64,000 nt of DNA from Chryseobacterium cucumeris (GCF_016775705.1 NZ_CP068760.1:620001-684000), one strand, 5' to 3'. Positions 34,864 to 45,002 are shown, counted from the stretch's first letter. Notes: generated by a model from the letters alone, not told the origin. Numbers and translations are program-made.

Positions 34864-36690
34864 CTATTTCTTAATTCCGTAAGCAGCCAGTATTTTGTTG
34901 AAGATTTCAGTGTTTTCGAACAATCCTGTGAATTCTTTTGAATTCGGTCCGTACGCAAAAACACTTGACGGAATAGAGGTATGATCATTCGTACTGAAGT
35001 TTCCGAATACCCAACCCTCTTTCAGACTGCCATCTAAAAGTGTTAAACCTCCGGTTTCATGATCCCCCACTACAATCACTAAGGTTTCTTTATTTTCGTC
35101 AGCAAATTTCATAGCTTTCCCTACAACATGGTCGAAATCCAGTAATTCCGTCACCAGATGTTCTATATTATTGCTATGTCCTCCTCCATCAGTCTGTGAT
35201 GCTTCAATCATTATAAAGAACCCTTTTTTATTGTTCTTTAAATCATTTAAAGTAAGATCAAAGGCATCTGCAAGCCAGTTTCCTCTTCCATTGCTGATTC
35301 TTTGTGAGGCCAGAGGATCAATAACCAGCGTACGGTTATTGATTTTCGTTACTGATTTCAAATCCTGATAGAGATCGATTCCGGCATCTTTAAATTTCTG
35401 CATATTTTCCTGAGACAAGCCACTTGTAGGGCCACCGACCAGGATTTTCGTTTTTGAAGCTGCAAAATCTTTCAGAATAGGTTCCGAACTGTTTCTGTTA
35501 TCCGAATGGGCGTAGAAATCAGCTGGCGTTGCATCTGTAACATCTCCTGTGGAAATCAGACCTGAAACCATTCCTTTTTCAGCAATGATATCAGGGATCT
35601 GTGCCAGTGCTTTTCCCATATTGTCAACTCCGACAAAAGTGTTTTTGGTTTTCACTCCTGTTGCGAACGCTGTAGAACCCGGTGCTGAATCTGTAATATA
35701 GGCATTGGATGAATTGGTCTTGGAAAGCCCTGTGGATTTCATATTGAAAACATTCAGTTTCCCTTTATTAGCTGTAAAGGCAGCATAATATTGCGGTAAA
35801 GAAGTTCCGTCCGGAATAAGAAGGATGACATTCTTTACTTTTTTTTCTACTCCGTCTGATTGATAAGTTGGAGTATAAGTGCTGTACTCTTTTGTATTTT
35901 TATAAAAGTTTTTCGGAATGGTGTTCATGAATTTTTTAAGATCAGGAATATGATCGGTATTGATATAATCTACACCTAAATCCATCAGATTTACCCATGC
36001 ATTCGGAAAATCCGGAGCTCCGTAAAAGCGAACAGGTTTTTGCTTCGCATGAGCTTTATCAACCGCAGTTTTAATTTTTGCGGTTTCTTCATCCCTTGGA
36101 ATTCCTTTCCCGTTCCATTTTACCAATCCCGGAAGATCTGCACTGAACATTCCGATTCTTTTCAGCTGATCTTCAGAATAATTTTGGTCAAGATCTCCGT
36201 CAAAGTAAAGATAGTTGGGATAGTTCTTAAAATCTGCAGGCTGAGGTCTTCCTCCGGTAATCACAATTTTAATTCCCGGATTACCCGTAATTTCCGGGTA
36301 TTTCCTGAATATACTGACTAAAGCATCCAATGATGTTTTATAATCCTGCTTAATATCAATCAGCAACTGAAGTTTCTTACCAGCATCAGGATAGATATTT
36401 CCTTTGTTCAGCTTAATCTGTTTTGAAATATTATCGAGATAAAGACTTTCCAATGTTCTGTCCGGAGAAAGTTCTTTTTCAGTATGAGCAACCCAAAGCT
36501 GGTCTTTTACCGGAAAAACATCTGCTTCTATAGAACCGAAATTGGCATAATATGCCTGCCAGAAAGGGATGTCCTGCATATAGTCATTATGCGAATGGGC
36601 ATTCCCTACATTATACTTTAAATAATTCTGTGCCTGATTTTCAGAAAAAACAGCCAGGGCCAGTACAGCCCATATTTTTGATAGTTTCAT
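34864..36690 (-). CDS. GDPD/PLC-like phosphodiesterase fused to alkaline phosphatase
   Basis: A 608-residue two-domain exported protein (signal peptide ending near FSENQAQ). The N-terminal TIM-barrel domain (about 25-260) has the GDPD/PI-PLC pattern: NAHSHNDY (His32, His34), GSIEADVFP (Glu55, Asp57) and WVAHT (His69). The C-terminal alkaline phosphatase domain (about 285-608) has LLIPDG (Asp294), TDSAPGSTAFATG (nucleophile Ser335), DGGGHSNN and VVGDHETGG as metal ligands. Together it could cleave a phosphodiester and then release phosphate. It lies downstream of susC/susD behind a hairpin (36735-36775). Confidence 0.92.
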   Translation of the reverse strand: MKLSKIWAVLALAVFSENQAQNYLKYNVGNAHSHNDYMQDIPFWQAYYANFGSIEADVFPVKDQLWVAHTEKELSPDRTLESLYLDNISKQIKLNKGNIYPDAGKKLQLLIDIKQDYKTSLDALVSIFRKYPEITGNPGIKIVITGGRPQPADFKNYPNYLYFDGDLDQNYSEDQLKRIGMFSADLPGLVKWNGKGIPRDEETAKIKTAVDKAHAKQKPVRFYGAPDFPNAWVNLMDLGVDYINTDHIPDLKKFMNTIPKNFYKNTKEYSTYTPTYQSDGVEKKVKNVILLIPDGTSLPQYYAAFTANKGKLNVFNMKSTGLSKTNSSNAYITDSAPGSTAFATGVKTKNTFVGVDNMGKALAQIPDIIAEKGMVSGLISTGDVTDATPADFYAHSDNRNSSEPILKDFAASKTKILVGGPTSGLSQENMQKFKDAGIDLYQDLKSVTKINNRTLVIDPLASQRISNGRGNWLADAFDLTLNDLKNNKKGFFIMIEASQTDGGGHSNNIEHLVTELLDFDHVVGKAMKFADENKETLVIVVGDHETGGLTLLDGSLKEGWVFGNFSTNDHTSIPSSVFAYGPNSKEFTGLFENTEIFNKILAAYGIKK

Positions 36691-36734
36691 TCGTTTAACT
36701 TTATAATTTTACAGACCAGAAAGGCCTGCCTTTG

Positions 36735-36775
36735 AAAAAACTATATCATCACAGAAAGTTCTGCAATGATATAGT
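36735..36775 (-). terminator. Terminator or attenuator between susD and the phosphatase fusion
   Basis: On the minus strand CTATATCAT, then inner CAGAA/TTCTG, then ATGATATAG form a long hairpin followed by TTTTTTCAAA. It would limit read-through from susCD into the enzyme gene. Confidence 0.7.
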
Positions 36776-36798
36776 GGCTTGTAGATAAAGATTAAATT

Positions 36799-38307
36799 TT
36801 ACCAGCCTTCATTTTGTTTAATGATCCCATGACTGTTTACGATTTCAGCCTGTGGAACTGCCCAAACATTATGTACAGCCGGATTAAAGTTTCTTGCGGC
36901 CCAGACTACCTGTCCGTTGATACCATGCAGAGGTTTAGCATAAGCAGCCTGCGCATCTCCCCAACGCACAAGGTCTCTGTGTCTGTCTGCCCATTCACCC
37001 GCCAGTTCGCAACGTCTTTCATGCTTCAGATCTGCCATTGTACATCCGTTTTTAGCAGATAAACCTGCACGTGCTCTGATCATATTGATCTCCTGATCAG
37101 CAGATTTTCCCTGCATCAGTAAAGCTTCTGCTTTGATCAGGATCACCTCAGCGTAACGCATGATCGGAACGGCAAGGTCTGTACATGGATAATCTCCGTT
37201 GGCACTCACGTGACCATTTTTCAGCTCATATTTGAAGGCATCCATATATTTATTAAACTGGTATCCGGTAAGGGAATTTGTAGAAGCGTATGTTCTTTCT
37301 TTTCCGTTGAAGGTAAATTTATCTCCAATTTTCAGAATGGTAGCACTTCGTCTAAGGTCACCCGTTTCGTATTCATCAAATAACTCTTTTGTTGGCTGAA
37401 AATATCCCCATCCGTTATATTCTCCCCATCCTTTGTTTTCAAGCATTACTCCCGGAAGAATACTTCCCCAGGCAGTAAACTTTGTAGTTCCCGGAACAGA
37501 CCAGATGTATTCTGAACTGTAGTTATTTTCAGCTTTGAAGACATCAGCAAAATTACCTAATAAGGCTCTGTTTCCTTTGGTCATTACTTCATTAGCCCAG
37601 AATTCTGCATTCTTCCAGTCTTTCATAAACAGATATACTTTTGCTAACAATGCCCAGGCAGCAGCTTTATGAGGTCTTCCGTAATCCTTTGCAGGAAGTT
37701 CTGCCTGTGCAGGTAATAATTCGGCAGCTCTTTTCAGGTCGTTGACAATGTACGTGTAATTTTCCATTACGTTGGCTGCTCTTGGAATCGGATTAGGATC
37801 AGGGTCTTTTGAACGGTCTATGATCGGAACTCCCGCTTTTTCATTTCCGTAAGAATAAGCCAGCTCAAAATACATTCTGCTGCTCATAAATAAAGCTTCT
37901 CCAAGGTATTTGTTTTTAATGGCCTGAGAAGTCTGGATATTATCAACATTACGGATCACACGGTTGGCCACTCCAATCACATTATATCTTTTATTCCACT
38001 GGGTTTCAAGGTCTCCTGCCGCGATATAATTACTGCTGAAGTTTTTTGCATTATCTGCTTCACTTTTTGCTCTTCCGGTTACCATATCATCACTGGCATT
38101 GATAAACCAGAACAAACCTCTGCCGTAAAATTCACCATCGAATAAAGGCTTGTACATCGCGTTTGCCCCGGTAATAAGATCGTTTTCTGTTTTCCAGAAG
38201 CTGGCTTCGGTAGGTGTTCCTTCAGGTTGAACATCCAGTTCGCCTGTACATGACAAAAGCATTACGGATATTCCTGATACTAACAATATTTTATTGAAAA
38301 ATTTCAT
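36799..38307 (-). CDS. SusD/RagB-family outer-membrane lipoprotein (pair 1)
   Basis: A 502-residue lipoprotein (lipobox LLSC, Cys20). The TPR-like SusD fold is marked by GTPTEASFWKTENDLITGAN at the N-terminus, ALLAKVYLFMKDWKNAEFWA in the middle and the C-terminal ERRCELAGEWADRHRDLVRWG and NPAVHNVWAVPQAEI. It caps the SusC barrel encoded just upstream (25-bp gap) and binds the imported ligand. Neighbouring phosphoesterase and PHO-box-like repeats suggest a phosphorus-containing or dephosphorylated ligand; this is inference. Confidence 0.93.
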   Translation of the reverse strand: MKFFNKILLVSGISVMLLSCTGELDVQPEGTPTEASFWKTENDLITGANAMYKPLFDGEFYGRGLFWFINASDDMVTGRAKSEADNAKNFSSNYIAAGDLETQWNKRYNVIGVANRVIRNVDNIQTSQAIKNKYLGEALFMSSRMYFELAYSYGNEKAGVPIIDRSKDPDPNPIPRAANVMENYTYIVNDLKRAAELLPAQAELPAKDYGRPHKAAAWALLAKVYLFMKDWKNAEFWANEVMTKGNRALLGNFADVFKAENNYSSEYIWSVPGTTKFTAWGSILPGVMLENKGWGEYNGWGYFQPTKELFDEYETGDLRRSATILKIGDKFTFNGKERTYASTNSLTGYQFNKYMDAFKYELKNGHVSANGDYPCTDLAVPIMRYAEVILIKAEALLMQGKSADQEINMIRARAGLSAKNGCTMADLKHERRCELAGEWADRHRDLVRWGDAQAAYAKPLHGINGQVVWAARNFNPAVHNVWAVPQAEIVNSHGIIKQNEGW

Positions 38308-38332
38308 TTTTTTACTTTTTGTTGGTTAAAAA

Positions 38333-41221
38333 TTATAATCCGATCTCTACTCCGAAGATGAATGAGCGTGCCTGAGGATATCTTCCGGTATCTACTCCGT
38401 AAGAGTTCATTCCTACTTCAGGATCAAATCCTGTATATTTCGTTATGGTAAACAGGTTGTTGGTGGTTACATACACTCTCACTTTGTTTACATCCAGTTT
38501 ATGGTACAATTCTTTTGGTAATGAATACCCGATGGTAAGGTTTTTCAGCCTTAAGTAAGATCCGTCTTCCACGTAGAAATCTGATACTTTGGAATAATTG
38601 CCGCTTGGGTCACCGTGTACCAGTCTTGGGATATCGGTATTCGTATTCTGAGGTGTCCATGCATTCAGGATATCTCTGTCCATATTATAGTTTTGTCCCG
38701 TTCCACCCGGATTCAACGAAATAAACTTCATTCCGTTGAAAATTTTATTTCCGTAAACGCCCTGGAAGAATAAATTCAGATCAAAGTTTTTCCAGGTCAT
38801 ATTGTATGAAAAGCCATAGGAGAACTTAGGATATGGACTTCCAAGATTAACAAAATCATTATTATTAAGCACTCCGGTATTTCCTTCCTTTTTCAGGAAT
38901 TTGATATCTCCCGGCTTGGCATTGGGCTGGATAAGATTTCCGTTGGCATCTTTATAATTGTTGATTTCTTCCTGAGTCTGGAAAATCCCTCCGGTCTTAT
39001 AACCATAGAAAGAATACAAAGGATCGCCTACTTTTACACGGGTTGGCTTCAATACTCCTCTTACTCCGTTATCATTGATGAAGATCTCATCCACATTGGC
39101 AAGCTGCTTCACCGTATTTTTTAGTTGACTCATCGTAGCTCCTATTGAGAACGTGAAATCACCTGAAACTACTTTGTTATAATTAATTCCCAATTCGTAC
39201 CCTTTATCCTGGAATAATCCCGCATTCACATACTGATTATTGTACGTTGCCGTACTTGGCAAGCTTACGTTGAAAATCTGATCTTTGGAATTTTTCACAA
39301 AGTAATCGAACTGTAGGGAAAGGCTGTTATGAAGGAAGGAAGCATCTACCCCGAAGTTGGTCTGCTCAGATTTACCCCATTTCAGGTCCGGATTCGGACG
39401 TGTGGTGGCATAATAAGCAATATTCTGAGATGGATCCTGACCGAAAATGACATTATTATCTCTGGTCATCAACGGATTCACAGCCTGTGGTGAAATTCCT
39501 CCAAGGTTACCCAAAATACCGTAACTGCCTCTTAATTTCAGACTTGAAAGCCATGAGATATCTTTCATAAAGTTTTCTTTCGAAACCACCCAGGCACCGG
39601 AAACGGCATAGTAATTAGCAAATCTGTTCTGTTTTGCTACCAGTGAAGAGCCATCACGTCTTCCCAATAAACTTACAATATACTTTCCTGCATAGTCGTA
39701 GTTTACCCTCGCCAGATAAGAAACCAAAGATTGCTTAAATCTGTAACTGGAAACATCTTTATTGGTATCCGCAGCGTTCTGAAGGTGCTGGAAAACCTCA
39801 GCTTCACTTCTGAAGTCATACGATTTTGCCACAAAACCATCATCAATTGTTTTCTGAAAAGTAAATCCTCCAAGGAAATCGAAATTATGCTGTCCTGCTG
39901 AGATTTTATAGGTTAACAATTGTTCTGCAAGCGCTGTTGAAGAATTATTGGATTGGTATTCCAGATTATTGGTATCAAAAATTTTCCCAATCTCAAGGAC
40001 TCTGTATGTAAAGTTTTTTACATCCCCCAGCTTAAAAGTCTGTGAGAAATTGGAACGGAATTTTAAATCTTTTGCCAGTGTAATTTCAGCATAAGGATTA
40101 ATTAAAATCTCGTGGGTAGGATTTCTGATGCTGATTCTTTTAAGATAAGCAACAGGATTGATCATATCTCCGTAACCACCTGCCACATCAATCGGCAGTC
40201 CGGAAAACGCACCACTCGGCGTATATACCGGAACATTGGGCGGATAGTACATAGCCGCTATCAAAGCTCCTGTATATCCACTTTTGGTATCGGCTGTATT
40301 GCCGTCAGAGTAATTATAGTACATATTTTCTCCGATCGTCAGCCAATCTTTTACTTTATGTTCGGAATTGACTCTGAAATTGTATCGTTTTGCCTGAGTA
40401 TTCAGTAAAATCCCCTCAAGGCTTCTGTGGTTCATGCCCACAAAATATCTGGATTTTTCGCTTCCTCCGCTAAGATTAATATTGTATTCCTGAATGGTTC
40501 CTGTTCTAAAAATTTCTTTCATCCAGTCTGTTCTGGTAATTCTTCCGTCCGGATATTGATTAGGATTAAAAGCAGTTGGCAGACTTCCCAGTTTCCCGGC
40601 ATTTTCATAGGCTTTGTACATCACGTCCTGAAATTCTGCCGCATTCAGGGATTCTTTCAGCCTCCATGCCTGGTTTACGCCGTACTTAACATCAAAATCT
40701 ACTGCTAGATTCCCTTTCTTCCCTTTTTTAGTGGTAATCAGAATAACCCCTCCTGAAGATCTTGCTCCATAAATGGCCGCAGAGGCATCTTTAAGTACAG
40801 AAATATCCTGAATATCATTCGGATTGATAGAGGGTGTTCCGTTGAAAACCACTCCATCCACCACATACAAAGGTGTTTCTCCATTGATTCCTCCCAGACC
40901 ACGAATATTGACCTTCGGTGCTCCGTTAGGATCTCCACCTTCGTTCACTACAGTTACTCCGGGAGCTTTCCCCTGAAGAACTTCTCCTACTCCGGATAAA
41001 GATCTGGAGGTTAGCTTATCCAACGAAGCCTCCGAAACGGCTCCGGAAACTTTACTTTTTTTCTGTGTTCCGTAGCCGACAACAACAATCTCGTCGATGG
41101 ATTTTTCTTTTAAGCTGTCTTTTTTCTGAGCGAGGAATATCGGTGAAGCCGATATTGCACCAATAAGTAATACCCTTCCCGTTAAATAAGTTACGGATAC
41201 AGGGATTTTAAATACATTCAT
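38333..41221 (-). CDS. SusC/RagA-family TonB-dependent transporter (pair 1)
   Basis: A 962-residue outer-membrane barrel. The ATG at 41221, with AAGGAG a few bases upstream, is preferred; an in-frame TTG upstream lies in the promoter box. After the signal peptide (ending near SPIFLAQ) comes a TonB-box-like SIDEIVVVGYGTQKK and the plug (VLQGKAPGVTVVNEGGDPN, SVLKDASAAIYGARSSGGVI). The barrel ends in IFGVEIGL. It lacks the N-terminal CarboxypepD_reg domain common in SusC. It is the first gene of the susC-susD-phosphatase cluster. Confidence 0.95.
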   Translation of the reverse strand: MNVFKIPVSVTYLTGRVLLIGAISASPIFLAQKKDSLKEKSIDEIVVVGYGTQKKSKVSGAVSEASLDKLTSRSLSGVGEVLQGKAPGVTVVNEGGDPNGAPKVNIRGLGGINGETPLYVVDGVVFNGTPSINPNDIQDISVLKDASAAIYGARSSGGVILITTKKGKKGNLAVDFDVKYGVNQAWRLKESLNAAEFQDVMYKAYENAGKLGSLPTAFNPNQYPDGRITRTDWMKEIFRTGTIQEYNINLSGGSEKSRYFVGMNHRSLEGILLNTQAKRYNFRVNSEHKVKDWLTIGENMYYNYSDGNTADTKSGYTGALIAAMYYPPNVPVYTPSGAFSGLPIDVAGGYGDMINPVAYLKRISIRNPTHEILINPYAEITLAKDLKFRSNFSQTFKLGDVKNFTYRVLEIGKIFDTNNLEYQSNNSSTALAEQLLTYKISAGQHNFDFLGGFTFQKTIDDGFVAKSYDFRSEAEVFQHLQNAADTNKDVSSYRFKQSLVSYLARVNYDYAGKYIVSLLGRRDGSSLVAKQNRFANYYAVSGAWVVSKENFMKDISWLSSLKLRGSYGILGNLGGISPQAVNPLMTRDNNVIFGQDPSQNIAYYATTRPNPDLKWGKSEQTNFGVDASFLHNSLSLQFDYFVKNSKDQIFNVSLPSTATYNNQYVNAGLFQDKGYELGINYNKVVSGDFTFSIGATMSQLKNTVKQLANVDEIFINDNGVRGVLKPTRVKVGDPLYSFYGYKTGGIFQTQEEINNYKDANGNLIQPNAKPGDIKFLKKEGNTGVLNNNDFVNLGSPYPKFSYGFSYNMTWKNFDLNLFFQGVYGNKIFNGMKFISLNPGGTGQNYNMDRDILNAWTPQNTNTDIPRLVHGDPSGNYSKVSDFYVEDGSYLRLKNLTIGYSLPKELYHKLDVNKVRVYVTTNNLFTITKYTGFDPEVGMNSYGVDTGRYPQARSFIFGVEIGL

Positions 41222-41242
41222 GATCTCCTTTTTGATTAGGTG

Positions 41243-41300
41243 CAAAATTAGATCAGTCTGCTTCCATGCCTCATTAAGGTTTTCTTATGTTTTTATTAAG
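41243..41300 (-). promoter_or_regulatory. Candidate PHO box and promoter of susC pair 1
   Basis: On the minus strand, three adjacent 11-bp units: CTTAATAAAAA (plus 41290-41300), CATAAGAAAAC (41279-41289), CTTAATGAGGC (41268-41278). The last TTAA starts 27 bp before the -7 box TAATTTTG (41243-41250), and no TTG -33 is present. The geometry equals that before the PI-PLC gene. Confidence 0.55.
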
Positions 41301-41515
41301 AAATTTTAGATTTTTTCAGGTACTAACTACCACAAAATAAAATTAAACACCTGTTTTTCAGAAACATATGTAATTAAAAGTAATCATTCCTCCGATGATG
41401 AATAATGAATTAATATTAAGTTTGTCTTAAATTTATTCCATGATAGGAATAAAAAAAACGCAATTCAGCGGTTTGAACGAAAAATATTTTAAGAATCTAA
41501 TTCTTAAAACACAAA

Positions 41516-42214
41516 CTATACTTCTTTTTCTGTATAAAAATTAACTGTTTTTTTCACAAGATTTAACTTAACAATTCCACTTCGTATTCCCATAAAAATA
41601 TTTTCCTCATCGAATACCACTACAGAGTTTGGATACAGTCCCCCCCAAAACTGTTTCCTGAAAAGGAGTGTCGCTTTTTGATCCACTACTTTATAAAAGC
41701 CATGAAAAGAAGCAATGTAAATACTGTCATTGAATATAGTTAAAGCTTCTAATGAATCCCCAAAGGATTCGACTCTATTATAAGTGAAAGCTGAATCTTT
41801 TTTTAATTCATACAAACTTCCCCATATACCTGAGCCTTCTGTGAAATAGATCTTATTCTGAAATCTGAAAATATCAACAATGTTTCCAAATTTTATTTCA
41901 ATTTTTTCTCTATCTTCTTTAGGCTGGAAGTATAGTGCTCCCCCAAATTCTCCTTTATTTTCTCCAATCAATGTTCCATCTTCAATTTCTAATTCAGAAT
42001 CTTTTTTGTAATAGCTCGTTTTTTCCACAATCAATCTACCATTGTCTTTTTTGACAGCATAACAGTCTTTAGAATGAATAAGAACGAACCATTCCGGAGA
42101 TTCTACTTTTGGAATAGAATGTTCAGTGAAATTCTCCGGAATTTTAATTTCTTGTCCTGTACAATAAAAGCTAAAATTGAGTATGAATAATATTAGCAGT
42201 TCTTTTTTCATCAT
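41516..42214 (-). CDS. Secreted hypothetical protein
   Basis: A 232-residue protein with a signal peptide (MMKKELLILFILNFSFYCTGQ); the Cys near the end of the hydrophobic core could also make it a lipoprotein. The rest is strand-rich with repeated short units (FRFQNKIYFTEGSGIWGSLY, ALTIFNDSIYIASFHGFYKV, VVVFDEENIFMGIRSGIVKL) that resemble beta-propeller blades. No family recognised. It lies upstream of the susC pair 1 regulatory region on the same strand, with no visible tie. Confidence 0.78.
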   Translation of the reverse strand: MMKKELLILFILNFSFYCTGQEIKIPENFTEHSIPKVESPEWFVLIHSKDCYAVKKDNGRLIVEKTSYYKKDSELEIEDGTLIGENKGEFGGALYFQPKEDREKIEIKFGNIVDIFRFQNKIYFTEGSGIWGSLYELKKDSAFTYNRVESFGDSLEALTIFNDSIYIASFHGFYKVVDQKATLLFRKQFWGGLYPNSVVVFDEENIFMGIRSGIVKLNLVKKTVNFYTEKEV

Positions 42215-42466
42215 TAATTTAAAACGTAATTAATTACTAAATTTTACCGGAGTTAAAATATAATAACTTTTCCAACACTGATGGATTATTTCTAAATATT
42301 TTAAATCAGTTAGAGAATACATCCAACTTTACAGCTTTGTTCCTATCAAAGTTCATTTTTCTTTTTTTACATTTGCTGAAAATAGATTTACTTTTGAACA
42401 CAGACCATTAAAAACGTCTCACTGGTATCAGAAGAAAATAAAAACATTAAAAATCATACGAATTCA

Positions 42467-43261
42467 ATGACCATCATTATAACAGGAACCTCATCAGGAA
42501 TCGGGTTTGCATTGGCAGAATATTTTGGTAAAAAAGGACATAAAGTATACGGATTAAGCCGAAAACATACAGAAAGCCAATACTTCAAATCGATCCCAAC
42601 TGATGTGACAGACAATACTGCAGTTCAAAATGCTGTAGCTGAGGTTTTAAAAACAGAAACCAAAATTGATGTTCTGATCAACAATGCCGGAATGGGAATG
42701 GTAGGAGCCGTGGAAGATTCTACGAAAGAAGATATTCTGAAGCTTTTCAGCCTGAATCTTGCCGGACCTGTACAGATGATGAGTGCCGTACTCCCGAATA
42801 TGCGTGAGCACAAATTTGGAAAAATTATCAATGTTTCCAGTATCGGAAGTGAAATGGGTCTGCCTTTCCGCGGATTTTATTCGGCTTCTAAATCGGCTCT
42901 GGATAAAGTAACGGAAGCGATGAGATATGAAGTTTACCCATGGAATATTGATGTATGCTCTCTGCATCTGGGAGATATTAAAACCAATATTGCAGACAAC
43001 AGAGTCATTGCACAGGTCTCCCAGCCTTATAAAAATGTTTTTGACAAAGTATATGCGCTGATGAATTCTCACGTGAATGACGGAACAGAGCCTTCGGAAG
43101 TCGCAGAATACATTGAAAAACTTTTAGCAAAAAATAAATGGAAAGCGCATTATTATTTTGGTAAATTCGGACAGAAAATCGGGGTTCCTTTGAAATGGAT
43201 TCTTCCGCAGGGAACTTATGAGAATTTGATGAAGAAGTATAATAAACTGGATAAAAATTAG
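42467..43261 (+). CDS. Short-chain dehydrogenase/reductase
   Basis: A 264-residue SDR with Rossmann fold. TGTSSGIG (residues 6-13) binds the NAD(P) cofactor, NNAG stabilises the fold, and the catalytic Ser (NVSSIGSE) and YSASKSA (Tyr, Lys) are intact. Such classical SDRs oxidise or reduce alcohols, ketones and lipids; the substrate cannot be named. TACTTTTG at 42389-42396 may be a -7 box. Single gene. Confidence 0.93.
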   Translation: MTIIITGTSSGIGFALAEYFGKKGHKVYGLSRKHTESQYFKSIPTDVTDNTAVQNAVAEVLKTETKIDVLINNAGMGMVGAVEDSTKEDILKLFSLNLAGPVQMMSAVLPNMREHKFGKIINVSSIGSEMGLPFRGFYSASKSALDKVTEAMRYEVYPWNIDVCSLHLGDIKTNIADNRVIAQVSQPYKNVFDKVYALMNSHVNDGTEPSEVAEYIEKLLAKNKWKAHYYFGKFGQKIGVPLKWILPQGTYENLMKKYNKLDKN

Positions 43262-43264
43262 TTG

Positions 43265-43375
43265 ATTGATAAGGCGCATTGTCATTCTGAACACTGACTG
43301 AAAGTCTGCGAACGTAGTTCAGAAATGCAGTGAAGAATCTTTTGTATTTTATAGAGATTCCTTTTCATATTCAGA
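43265..43375. repeat. Intergenic TCATTCTGAA...GAAGAATC repeat
   Basis: The words TGTCATTCTGAAC, GTGAAGAATCTTTTG and AGAGATTCCTTT are those of a repeat often seen between genes in Bacteroidota. It runs up to the following gene and supplies an in-frame GTG (43330) that is probably not its real start. Confidence 0.5.
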
Positions 43376-43383
43376 AGAATAAA

Positions 43384-44988
43384 TTGAAATTACTTTTAAA
43401 AATATTTTTTGTACTGTTCTGCGTTTTTACACAAGCGCAGAAGAAGCAGTATTGGCTGATTGATACGGAAACCAAGGTCAGGAAAAAAGTAAAAGATTCT
43501 ACTTCAGCTGTAAAATTTCTGGATTCATTAGCGCAGAGTAATTATTTCTTCACTCAACTGAAAGACGTAAAAGTAAAAGGTGACAGCACGGAAATTTTCT
43601 ACGATAAAGGAAAGAATTTCAATGAAACATATGTCAACCTTACAGATTCTCTTGTTCAGAAATTAAAAATCCAGAAAGATTTTTTCACTAAAAATTTAGA
43701 CTCCACCAAGAAAAGTATCAACAAGACTTATATTGATGAAGGGTATTCTTTCAGCAGAATCAAATCTAAATACAAAGGCCAGAAAAACGGTTATCCAATC
43801 GTAGAACTTGACATCAACAAGAATGATAAAAGAACAATCAACGGATTCGTAGTAAAAGGATACGAAAAAGTTCCCAAAAGATTCATCAAAAACCTTGAAA
43901 AGGAATTTAAAGGTAAAAACTATGATGACAAAAACCTTTTAGCCATCAACAAAACCTTTCAGAGCCATCCTTTTCTGACCCTTGAACGGCAGCCTCAGAC
44001 TTTATTTACAAAAGATTCCACCAGTATTTACCTGTTTCTGGAAAAGAAAAAGACAAATACCTTCGATGGGGTAATCGGTTTCGGGAATGATAAAACCTCC
44101 AAGTTTACCTTAAACGGGACAATGAATGTCAATTTCAGGAATATGTTCAATGGTTTTGAAACTGTGAATTTATACTGGCAGAGAAACCCTGATAAAGGAC
44201 AGACTTTCGATCTTAGGGTAGATATTCCGTACCTTTTCAAATCGAATGTCGGGATGGATACAAAAGTAAATATCTACCGTCAGGATTCTACGTTTGCCAA
44301 TGTAAAATTCCTGCCTGCCTTTTATTACCACATCAACAACCGGAATAAAATAGGTCTGAGAGCAACTCTCGAAACCTCTACTATTATTGATACGCTATAC
44401 GTTCAGGGAAAAGACTACAACAAAAAAGGGATCGGGATATGGTATGAAATGACTGAGCCTACAGATATTGACCTTTTCCTTTATAAAACAAGGATCAATG
44501 CCGGATATGATTTCTTAACGACTACTTATTCAAAAGATAATATTAAAGCCAATCAAAATCAGTTTTATTTCTTTGGAGAACATAATTATCATATTTCAGG
44601 AAATCACTTTCTGAACATCAAAGCGGAGGGCGCCATGATGGATTCAAAAATAGAATTCTCTGCCAATGAATTATACCGTTTTGGAGGCTGGAATTCCATG
44701 CGGGGATTCAATGAAAACTCCCTCGCCGCCGACTTTTATTATTATGGAAGTCTGGAGTACCGGTACCTTATCGGTAACCAGGCCTTCTTTGATGTCTTTG
44801 GACAATATGGGCAGCTTAATAATAAATCTTTAAATGTAAAACCCAAGCTCTACAGTGTCGGGCTCGGTTTCAATTTCTTCATTCCTATCGGTTTGATGAG
44901 CTTCCAGCTGTCCAATGGTAATGAATTTGGAAATCCTTTTAAGTTTAATGATATTAAAATCCATTGGGGAATTCTGAGCAGGTTTTAG
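43384..44988 (+). CDS. BamA/TamA-like (Omp85 superfamily) outer-membrane protein
   Basis: About 534 residues. The TTG at 43384 gives a clean signal peptide (start, then KLLLKIFFVLFCVFTQAQ), whereas the GTG at 43330 would add 18 residues coded by an intergenic repeat. A POTRA-like part (about 130-230, TINGFVVKGYEKVPKRFIKN) precedes a C-terminal 16-strand-type barrel. GGWNSMRGFNENSLAADF resembles the Omp85 RGF motif, and the end GILSRF has an aromatic last residue. The family inserts or secretes outer-membrane proteins; this short form is of unknown client. Confidence 0.83.
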   Translation: MKLLLKIFFVLFCVFTQAQKKQYWLIDTETKVRKKVKDSTSAVKFLDSLAQSNYFFTQLKDVKVKGDSTEIFYDKGKNFNETYVNLTDSLVQKLKIQKDFFTKNLDSTKKSINKTYIDEGYSFSRIKSKYKGQKNGYPIVELDINKNDKRTINGFVVKGYEKVPKRFIKNLEKEFKGKNYDDKNLLAINKTFQSHPFLTLERQPQTLFTKDSTSIYLFLEKKKTNTFDGVIGFGNDKTSKFTLNGTMNVNFRNMFNGFETVNLYWQRNPDKGQTFDLRVDIPYLFKSNVGMDTKVNIYRQDSTFANVKFLPAFYYHINNRNKIGLRATLETSTIIDTLYVQGKDYNKKGIGIWYEMTEPTDIDLFLYKTRINAGYDFLTTTYSKDNIKANQNQFYFFGEHNYHISGNHFLNIKAEGAMMDSKIEFSANELYRFGGWNSMRGFNENSLAADFYYYGSLEYRYLIGNQAFFDVFGQYGQLNNKSLNVKPKLYSVGLGFNFFIPIGLMSFQLSNGNEFGNPFKFNDIKIHWGILSRF

Positions 44989-45002
44989 AAATAGAAAGGA
45001 AG

